Assembly (NCBI GenBank): GCA_964512045.1
Contig: CAZEJK010000332.1
Location: 1 to 5,368, forward strand
DNA from: CAZEJK01 sp964512045
GTDB taxonomy: Bacteria > Acidobacteriota > Thermoanaerobaculia > Thermoanaerobaculales > Sulfomarinibacteraceae
DNA: 5,368 bases
Reading direction: 5' to 3'
The notes below the pieces were generated by a model. It saw only the letters and a list, made by a program, of their open reading frames with translations. It made no database searches and was not told the DNA's origin. The position numbers and the translations under genes are program-made. How positions within the stretch are numbered: the stretch's first letter is position 1; the number at the start of each line of letters is the position of its first letter. Below are positions 1-4,373 of this stretch, piece by piece.

Positions 1-423
1 CACCTCGCACAGCCGCTGCTCGAACTCGTAGGCGAGCACGATCCCCAGGATCAGATCGCGACCGCTGCCACCGGAGCGCTCGGCCGCGGCGAGTGCGGCG
101 GGAATCAGGTCTGACGGGTGGGACGGGTCCTGCTTCCAGTAGATGTCGTTGTAGTCCATCACCCGGATCATCAGTGCGTTGAGCAGAGCCGCCGACACCG
201 GATCGAACCGCTCCCCGGTCACCAGGACCCGACAGGGGCCTTCGCCTGCAATCTCGCGGAGCACGCGGCGGGCGATGGTGACGTCGTGCTGCTGGCAGCC
301 GCCGAGGGCGCAGCCGATCGAGTCCATCAGAAACCGCTTGGCAGCCTCGATGACGGGCTCGGGAAGGTCCTCGTAGCGCACATTGGCAGCCCAGCGTGCG
401 ATCTGTCCGGTAATGGTCTCCAT
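1..423 (-). CDS. MmgE/PrpD family protein (2-methylcitrate dehydratase-like), N-terminal part, cut by window edge
   Basis: The reverse strand reads openly from ATG at 423 to base 1, giving 141 codons without a stop; the C-terminal two thirds lie outside the window. The protein begins METITGQIARWAANVRYEDL, then has the helical segment FLMDSIGCALGG (residues 31-42). The signature RVMDYNDIY...SHPSD follows at 87-105, with Asp90, Asp93, His102 and Asp105 at the places where MmgE/PrpD enzymes carry active-site residues. The family includes 2-methylcitrate dehydratase (propionate catabolism, cytosolic), cis-aconitate decarboxylase and many paralogues of unknown substrate, so the family call is firm but the substrate is not. 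The start is set by a perfect AAGGAGG seven bases upstream. It lies downstream of the DUF4388 gene on the same strand, but a 99-bp gap with promoter-like and hairpin elements suggests it has its own transcription. A link to propionate metabolism cannot be shown from this window. Confidence 0.9.
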   Translation of the reverse strand, partial: METITGQIARWAANVRYEDLPEPVIEAAKRFLMDSIGCALGGCQQHDVTIARRVLREIAGEGPCRVLVTGERFDPVSAALLNALMIRVMDYNDIYWKQDPSHPSDLIPAALAAAERSGGSGRDLILGIVLAYEFEQRLCEV

Positions 424-430
424 CGGTGAT

Positions 431-437
431 CCTCCTT
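431..437 (-). promoter_or_regulatory. Ribosome binding site of the MmgE/PrpD gene
   Basis: On the reverse strand this is AAGGAGG, a perfect anti-16S match, followed by seven bases and then ATG at 423. It is the strongest Shine-Dalgarno sequence in the window and fixes the start of the MmgE/PrpD gene. Confidence 0.85.
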
Positions 438-440
438 GAC

Positions 441-461
441 CGGCCCGCGGTTTTCGGGCCG
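441..461 (-). promoter_or_regulatory. GC-rich hairpin in the leader of the MmgE/PrpD gene
   Basis: CGGCCCG (441-447) and CGGGCCG (455-461) form a perfect 7-bp inverted repeat around a 7-base loop. In reverse-strand RNA the loop is AAAACCG. The stem ends only three bases before the AAGGAGG ribosome binding site. No U-run follows on either strand, so it is not a standard intrinsic terminator. It could modulate translation or mRNA stability of the downstream gene, or act as a weak attenuator between the DUF4388 and MmgE/PrpD genes; the role is inferred. Confidence 0.45.
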
Positions 462-480
462 TGATCCTCTGGTCGGGCGG

Positions 481-508
481 ATTGTAACGGACTTTGCCGG
501 GAAGGAAA
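481..508 (-). promoter_or_regulatory. Possible sigma70-type promoter for the MmgE/PrpD gene
   Basis: On the reverse strand TACAAT (481-486) matches the -10 consensus at five of six positions and stands out in GC-rich surroundings. The best -35 candidate, TTTCCT (503-508, 16-base spacer), is weak (three of six). If used, transcription would start near 474 and give a leader of about 50 nt holding the hairpin and ribosome binding site. Based on pattern only. Confidence 0.35.
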
Positions 509-522
509 GCTCAGCTCAGGGC

Positions 523-1719
523 TCACTCAGCGACGTCGATACCGAGCCGCCAGGCCACCTGCCCGAGAAGGCTCGGCAGGAACTCCGGCGTGCTCACGGA
601 GCTCCAGCCGTCGAACCGGCCGATCTCCGGGATCAGGACGTCGCAACCGTGGTCGGTCTCGGCGGCCGAGCCGATCGTGATGCGCGCCGAGGCGACTGCG
701 TCGGCGAACATCTCGCGGATCTCGCCGATCCTGTCCACCAGTGGCTTCTCTGCTCCCCATTGATGGCCGGCCTCGATGTCGGTCACCATCAGGAACAGGT
801 GACAGTTCTTGAGCAGTGGTGCGGTGAACGCCGGCTCGAACACGTCCGCCCGGAACGCCAGGACCTCCACGTCGTAGCCGTCGGACAGCGGGATCTGCTG
901 ATGGAGGAAGTGGTAGCGCGGTTGATCCTCGACATCGTCGGGCGGCTCGCGGAAGCTGCCGGTGAGCGCCTCGACGGTCCGGAAGCAGGTGCGAGCATCC
1001 CACGACAGCACGGTGATCTTGAGCGACTGGCTTACGGCCCCTTCGCCGCCGGTCAGCGCTCCCAGTATCGAGCGCACGAGGTTCGTCGTTCGCGGGTCGT
1101 GGCGCTCGCCCGCCATGGTGTCGGTCACGGCCTTGATCGCACCGGTCTCCGACAGCCGCATGAGGATCTCCAGGACCTGGTGCTCGTCCAGCCCGCAGCG
1201 GGGGCCGACCTCGAGCAGAGGTGTGGGACCATCGATGGCGGCGAGCACCTGGGCCTCGCTCTCACTGAGGCCTGCCGGCGCGGTGCTCTGGGGAACGATA
1301 CGGATCTCCTCGAGCGGTGCGCGGAGCCGAGACACGAGCTTCGACCAGCTGCGAGCCCGGTCCATGGCGGCGACCGCCAGCTCACGGAAGCTCCCGATCG
1401 CGCCGGTCGAAGCGGGCGCGTCCTTCGACTCCTCCAGCGCTTCGATCTGAAACTCGCCGCGTGACCAGGTGAGTGCGGCCAGCAGGACCTGCCGCGAGCG
1501 GTAGGTACGTTGCGTGCCGGAGGCCTGCGTCGGAATGCCGGAGCCGAGCACGGCGGCGATCTCGCCGCCGGTCAGGTGGATGGCGATGACCCGGCGCGGT
1601 GAGCCGGCGGCAGCGAGGACGAGACGACCGGTGAAGCCTCGAGCCGTCAGCAGGTCGAGGATCTCGATTGGCTGCAGAAGTGCTAACGAACCCTTGGCCC
1701 ATTGCTCGGTGCGTTCCAC
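523..1719 (-). CDS. DUF4388 (PATAN-type) domain protein with winged-helix-like middle and possible degenerate GTPase-like C-terminus
   Basis: The frame is open back to a TTG at 1755 (410 residues). The GTG at 1719 (398 residues) is preferred because the extra 12 codons are AT-rich, use codons rare here (ACA, ACT, AAA) and overlap promoter-like hexamers; neither start has a clear ribosome binding site. Numbering from the TTG, residues 20-107 fit DUF4388: KGSLALLQPIEILDLLT, a strand-rich centre with the GGEIAA turn, then TWSRGEFQIE. Residues 163-210 (SESEAQVLAAIDG through LSETGAIKAV) look like a winged helix. Residues 245-406 begin with a buried strand LKITVL and contain CHLFLMVTD (318-326), the order expected of a Ras-like fold, but no GxxxxGK[ST] P-loop or NKxD motif is present. 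No signal peptide or membrane segment is seen. DUF4388 proteins often sit in signalling or motility regulation; the specific role here is unknown. It is divergent from cinA and upstream of the MmgE/PrpD gene. Confidence 0.8.
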   Translation of the reverse strand: MERTEQWAKGSLALLQPIEILDLLTARGFTGRLVLAAAGSPRRVIAIHLTGGEIAAVLGSGIPTQASGTQRTYRSRQVLLAALTWSRGEFQIEALEESKDAPASTGAIGSFRELAVAAMDRARSWSKLVSRLRAPLEEIRIVPQSTAPAGLSESEAQVLAAIDGPTPLLEVGPRCGLDEHQVLEILMRLSETGAIKAVTDTMAGERHDPRTTNLVRSILGALTGGEGAVSQSLKITVLSWDARTCFRTVEALTGSFREPPDDVEDQPRYHFLHQQIPLSDGYDVEVLAFRADVFEPAFTAPLLKNCHLFLMVTDIEAGHQWGAEKPLVDRIGEIREMFADAVASARITIGSAAETDHGCDVLIPEIGRFDGWSSVSTPEFLPSLLGQVAWRLGIDVAE

Positions 1720-1720
1720 G

Positions 1721-1755
1721 GTTGTAGTTGTATCGCGTTTTTCGTGCAAAAGCAA
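1721..1755 (-). promoter_or_regulatory. Predicted tandem promoter elements for the DUF4388 gene
   Basis: On the reverse strand TTGCTT (1750-1755) and TTGCAC (1744-1749) lie side by side, as do two copies of TACAAC (1727-1732 and 1721-1726). Each -35/-10 pair is separated by exactly 17 bases. The outer pair predicts a transcription start near 1720, directly at the GTG of 1719, so the mRNA could be leaderless. This is an AT-rich island in a GC-rich region. The elements match consensus only partly (three of six and four of six), so this is a prediction. Confidence 0.4.
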
Positions 1756-1757
1756 AG

Positions 1758-1770
1758 CAGCTCTGAGCTG
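1758..1770. promoter_or_regulatory. 13-bp palindrome, possible operator in the divergent gap
   Basis: CAGCTC-T-GAGCTG is a perfect 6-1-6 inverted repeat between the DUF4388 gene and cinA. GAGCTGT (1765-1771) recurs at 1795-1801, 30 bp downstream, about three helical turns. This is the usual shape of a dimeric repressor site, but it matches no operator I recognise, including LexA boxes. Chance is possible because GAGCTG-type words are common in this coding sequence. Confidence 0.3.
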
Positions 1771-1812
1771 TGTCGCCCCCGTTCAGCGTCAGCGGAGCTG
1801 TATCATGGCGGC

Positions 1813-1818
1813 GGAGGT
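1813..1818 (+). promoter_or_regulatory. Ribosome binding site favouring the cinA start at 1823
   Basis: GGAGGT ends four bases before ATG 1823. A competing, weaker GGAG (1794-1797) lies seven bases before the in-frame ATG at 1805. The stronger match and the family's usual N-terminus favour 1823. Confidence 0.5.
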
Positions 1819-1822
1819 GGCC

Positions 1823-3088
1823 ATGGAGGCGATCGAGACTGCCGTGTGTGTGGCGATAGGGAGTGAGCTGCTCGGTGAGCGCAAGCTCGACCGGAACTCG
1901 CTCACCGTGACTCGGGAGATCGCCCGATACGGCGTTCAGGTCGTCGAGAAGCTCGTGGTTGGTGATGACGAGGAGCAGATCGCGGCGCGCCTGCGGGAGC
2001 TGATCGGGCGTGTCGATCTGGTGGTGACCACCGGAGGTCTCGGCCCGACGGCGGATGACTGTACCCGGCAGGCCGTTGCCAATGCCCTCGGGGTGGCTCT
2101 GGAGCACGATGACGAGCTCGAGGATCGGATCCGTCAGCGGTACGCGGCCCTCGACCGGAGGATGCCTGCGGTCAGTGTGGCGATGGCGGATGTCATCCCT
2201 GGCGCGAAGGTGCTGTCGAACAACCGCGGCACCGCCCCCGGCTTCCTCCACGATGCCGGCGGCACGCTGCTCGCAGTGCTTCCAGGAGTGCCGAGGGAGA
2301 TGGAGGCGATGCTCGGCCGGGACCTGCTTCCGGAGCTGGAGCGTCGCAACCCGGGCCGACGCCGGGTCAGCCGGACGTTGCTGCTGTCCGGCGTGGTGGA
2401 GTCCGAGACCGAGGAGCGGGTCCGTCCGCTGTACGAGCGGTTCGGACGATCACAGATCACGATCCTCGCTTCCTACGGGACGATCCGCCTGGTGCTCACA
2501 GCGACCGGCGCGCCGGAGGCCGCCGCCGCCGAGCTGGACGACATGCAGTCAGCATTTCACGATACTCTCGGCGACGATATCGTTGCGGTGGATGAGGAGG
2601 AGCTGGCCCCGGTTGTGCTCGGTATCGTCGGCCAGCACGACGCGACCGTTGCAACCGCGGAGTCGTGCACCGGTGGGCTGATCGGCAAGATGCTGACGGA
2701 CGTACCTGGTTCCTCGAAGGTCTACGCAGGCGGGGTCATCTCCTACTCGAACGAGGCCAAGGAGCGGTTCGTGGGGGTTCCGGCGGAGCTCCTCGAGCAG
2801 CACGGCGCGGTGTCGGAGGAGGTGGCGCGCGCGATGGCCGAGGGAGTGCGCGAGCGGTTCGGCACAGACTGGGGTCTCGGTGTGACCGGTATTGCCGGCC
2901 CCGACGGCGGGACCCAGGACAAGCCCGTGGGCCTGGTGCACTTCGCAGTCGCCGGCGATGGCCGGACGGAGCATCGCCGGCACGTCTTTCCGGGAAGCCG
3001 GGACCTGATCCGCCAATGGAGCGCCAACAGCGTGCTCGATCTGCTGATCCGGTGTGTCCGCGACGGAGGGCGCCGTGCCGAAGGGTGA
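1823..3088 (+). CDS. cinA: CinA: competence/damage-inducible protein A, ADP-ribose pyrophosphatase and nicotinamide-nucleotide amidohydrolase domains
   Basis: This 421-residue cytosolic protein has the full two-domain CinA plan and usual length. The N-terminal MoCF/COG1058 domain (about 5-170) has IGSELLGE (12-19), TTGGLGPTADD (69-79) and LPGVPREM (153-160). In characterised homologues this domain cleaves ADP-ribose. The C-terminal PncC-type domain (about 262-415) has AESCTGG with Ser281, SYSNEAK with Tyr308 and Lys313, and VTGIAGPDGG (354-363). The Ser-to-Tyr and Ser-to-Lys spacings (27 and 32) match E. coli PncC as I recall it, so deamidation of nicotinamide mononucleotide to nicotinate mononucleotide is likely retained, placing the gene in NAD salvage. 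An alternative ATG at 1805 would add six residues; the frame is open further upstream, but that part is not CinA-like. It is the first gene of the plus-strand operon, overlaps thpR by 14 nt, and is divergent from the DUF4388 gene. Confidence 0.96.
   Translation: MEAIETAVCVAIGSELLGERKLDRNSLTVTREIARYGVQVVEKLVVGDDEEQIAARLRELIGRVDLVVTTGGLGPTADDCTRQAVANALGVALEHDDELEDRIRQRYAALDRRMPAVSVAMADVIPGAKVLSNNRGTAPGFLHDAGGTLLAVLPGVPREMEAMLGRDLLPELERRNPGRRRVSRTLLLSGVVESETEERVRPLYERFGRSQITILASYGTIRLVLTATGAPEAAAAELDDMQSAFHDTLGDDIVAVDEEELAPVVLGIVGQHDATVATAESCTGGLIGKMLTDVPGSSKVYAGGVISYSNEAKERFVGVPAELLEQHGAVSEEVARAMAEGVRERFGTDWGLGVTGIAGPDGGTQDKPVGLVHFAVAGDGRTEHRRHVFPGSRDLIRQWSANSVLDLLIRCVRDGGRRAEG
3065..3070 (+). 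promoter_or_regulatory. Ribosome binding site deciding the thpR start, inside cinA
   Basis: GGAGGG lies in the last codons of cinA, four bases before GTG 3075. It supports that GTG over the in-frame GTG at 3054, which has no comparable site. Confidence 0.6.
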
Positions 3089-3677
3089 GGTGCGAGCGTT
3101 CTGCGCGTTCGATATGCCCATCGAGCTGCGTGAGCGACTCGGTCGGGAGACGGCGGCGTTGCAAAGAGAGCTGCCGAACGCCAGATGGGTTCGTCCCGAG
3201 TCGCTCCACCTGACGATCAAGTTCCTCGGCGAGCAGGCGCCGGCACGTCTGGAGCGTCTGGCCAGCGCCATCGCCGGGGAGATTGCGGCATGCCCGCCAG
3301 TGACCTTCCGGCTGCGCGGCAGCGGCTTCTTTCCGAACGCCCGGCGGCCGCGGGTGGCGTGGATCGGTGGCGCGGCGGAGGGTGCGGAGCCGGTGGTCGA
3401 GATCGTGGAGCGTGGCGCGGCGGCGGAAGGCATCGAGCGCGAGCGCAGGCGATGGGCACTGCATCTGACCCTGGCCCGGTTGAAGGCGCCGTGGCCGCCG
3501 CAGGCTGTCGAGACGTTTCTCGAGTGGGGCCGGCGGTTCGAGGCGGAACCGTTTCGCGCCGCTGAGCTCATACTCTTCATGAGCCGGCTCCAGCCGGGCG
3601 GGGCAGTGTACACTCCGCTGCACCGGCTCCCCCTCGAGGGAGCCGTCTCGAGTCGTGGCGCCGATGAGGTGAGATGA
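3075..3677 (+). CDS. thpR: ThpR: RNA 2',3'-cyclic phosphodiesterase (2H/LigT family)
   Basis: This 200-residue protein has the two His-x-Thr-x motifs that define the 2H phosphoesterase fold: HLTIKFLGE (His45, Thr47) and HLTLARLK (His130, Thr132). The N-terminus VRAFCAFDMP (6-15) matches the family's first strand, and LILFMSRLQPGGAVYTPLHRLPL near the end matches its last strands. The enzyme opens 2',3'-cyclic phosphates on RNA ends to 2'-phosphates, and some members ligate tRNA halves in vitro through 2'-5' bonds; the in vivo role is poorly defined. GTG 3075 is chosen for its GGAGGG site; GTG 3054 would add seven residues. It starts inside the cinA 3' end and its stop overlaps the plsY ATG (ATGA), so translation is probably coupled on both sides. 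The second motif is preceded by Leu where Pro is common, which should not affect the catalytic His and Thr. Confidence 0.94.
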   Translation: MPKGEVRAFCAFDMPIELRERLGRETAALQRELPNARWVRPESLHLTIKFLGEQAPARLERLASAIAGEIAACPPVTFRLRGSGFFPNARRPRVAWIGGAAEGAEPVVEIVERGAAAEGIERERRRWALHLTLARLKAPWPPQAVETFLEWGRRFEAEPFRAAELILFMSRLQPGGAVYTPLHRLPLEGAVSSRGADEVR

Positions 3678-4288
3678 CGGATCTGGTGTTGGAAGGGTGC
3701 ATTCTTGCGGGCGCGTACCTCGTGGGCTCGGTTCCGAGCGCCTACCTGGTGGTCCGTGTGCTGACCGGCAAAGATGTGCGCCAGGCGGGCTCGCGCAACG
3801 TCGGCGCCACCAACACAGTCCGTGCGGCCGGCCTCGGCGCCGGCGTGCTCGTCGCCGCCCTGGACATCGGCAAGGGCGTGCTGCCGGTGGTCGTGATGCT
3901 CCACTTCTCGCCTGCGAGCCGTTGGGTCGGGGCCGCAGCGGTGCTCGTGGTGGTCGGCCACTGCTTCCCCGTCTGGTTGAAGTTCCGTGGTGGCAAAGGA
4001 GTGGCAACGACCATCGGAGCGTTCGCGCCCGTGGCGCCGCTGGCCCTGCTCGGTACCGGCGCGATCTGGTGGCTGACGGCGATGATCAGCCGGCGGGTCG
4101 CAGTGGCCTCGATCGCATTGGCGGTCACGCTGCCGATCTTCGCCGTGCTGATCAGCCGGCTGCATCGGGACCTGGTGGTCGCCGCGGCCGTGGTGGCGTC
4201 GGTCATCGTGATCCGTCACGCGGAGAACATCCGGCGGCTCATCAACGGCACCGAGCCAAAGATCGGTGCGCGAGACGAGGACGACTGA
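3674..4288 (+). CDS. plsY: PlsY: acyl-phosphate:glycerol-3-phosphate acyltransferase, inner membrane
   Basis: This 204-residue integral membrane protein has all three PlsY motifs. Motif 1 covers GSVPSAYLV (18-26) and GSRNVGATN (39-47). Motif 2 covers DIGKG (64-68) and GHCFPVWLKFRGGKGVAT (95-112), with the phosphate-binding GGKG loop. Motif 3 is RHAENIRRLINGTEPKIG (181-198). Hydrophobic stretches near 5-30, 55-77, 85-100, 115-137 and 142-180 fit the multi-span topology. It transfers the acyl group from acyl-phosphate, normally made by PlsX (not seen here), to position 1 of glycerol 3-phosphate, giving lysophosphatidate. The ATG overlaps the thpR stop (ATGA), with GAGGTGA just upstream. The stop overlaps the ATG of a 27-codon ORF, and gpsA, which supplies its substrate, follows 85 bp later. 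The C-terminal tail (RDEDD) is acidic. Confidence 0.97.
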   Translation: MTDLVLEGCILAGAYLVGSVPSAYLVVRVLTGKDVRQAGSRNVGATNTVRAAGLGAGVLVAALDIGKGVLPVVVMLHFSPASRWVGAAAVLVVVGHCFPVWLKFRGGKGVATTIGAFAPVAPLALLGTGAIWWLTAMISRRVAVASIALAVTLPIFAVLISRLHRDLVVAAAVVASVIVIRHAENIRRLINGTEPKIGARDEDD

Positions 4289-4371
4289 TGCCGCTGATCC
4301 GACGGACCTGTGGTGAGAAGCGACGAGGCCGCTGGATCAGCTGGCGTCGGAGCGAGAACGGTAGGGGGTGA
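4288..4371 (+). CDS. Candidate 27-residue basic micro-ORF between plsY and gpsA
   Basis: ATG at 4288 shares its A with the plsY stop (TGATG), and the TGA at 4369-4371 lies two bases before the gpsA ATG, so the ORF fills the gap exactly. GAGG (4277-4280) sits seven bases upstream at good ribosome-binding distance. The peptide starts MPLIRRTCGEKRRGRW, has nine Arg/Lys against two Glu, two Trp and one Cys, and resembles no family I recognise. Third-position GC is about 74 percent, apparently lower than in the flanking genes. It could be a real small protein, a leader ORF that passes ribosomes from plsY to gpsA, or chance. No conservation evidence is available here. Confidence 0.35.
   Translation: MPLIRRTCGEKRRGRWISWRRSENGRG
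4293..4341 (+). repeat. 8-bp inverted repeat in the plsY-gpsA gap
   Basis: GCTGATCC (4293-4300) and GGATCAGC (4334-4341) are perfect inverted copies with a 33-base loop. No T-run follows, so it is not an intrinsic terminator. It could fold the mRNA between plsY and gpsA and alter relative expression or processing, or be chance. Confidence 0.3.
4363..4371 (+). promoter_or_regulatory. Ribosome binding site of gpsA
   Basis: AGGGGGTGA lies just before the ATG at 4374 and also contains the stop codon of the upstream micro-ORF. That layout favours coupled re-initiation if the micro-ORF is translated. Confidence 0.55.
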
Positions 4372-4373
4372 CG

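Noticed and set aside
441..461. Hairpin as an intrinsic terminator of the DUF4388 gene
   Set aside because: The stem is GC-rich but no U-run follows in either direction, so it is kept only as a possible leader structure.
436..1464. Long plus-strand reading frame of 342 codons opposite the DUF4388 gene
   Set aside because: It is antisense to a gene with recognisable domain structure, and its product is low-complexity, rich in Arg, Gly, Ala and His, with no family resemblance. Such shadows are usual in GC-rich DNA.
1801..1806. TATCAT as the -10 box of a cinA promoter
   Set aside because: It matches five of six -10 bases but has no acceptable -35 at 16-18 bases and overlaps the alternative ATG at 1805. 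The cinA promoter could not be placed.
1514..1822. Upstream extension of the cinA frame to an ATG at 1514
   Set aside because: It would run through the divergent gap and antisense to the DUF4388 gene. CinA proteins begin a few residues before the IGSELL strand, which fits a start at 1823 or 1805.
2549..4219. Long minus-strand reading frame of 556 codons opposite cinA, thpR and plsY
   Set aside because: It spans three well-supported genes on the other strand, and its product is His/Arg/Pro-rich without motifs.
3697..4371. 224-codon frame overlapping plsY whose end equals the micro-ORF
   Set aside because: The part inside plsY is a frame shadow with Arg/Gly-rich product; only the last 27 codons after the plsY stop are kept as a candidate.
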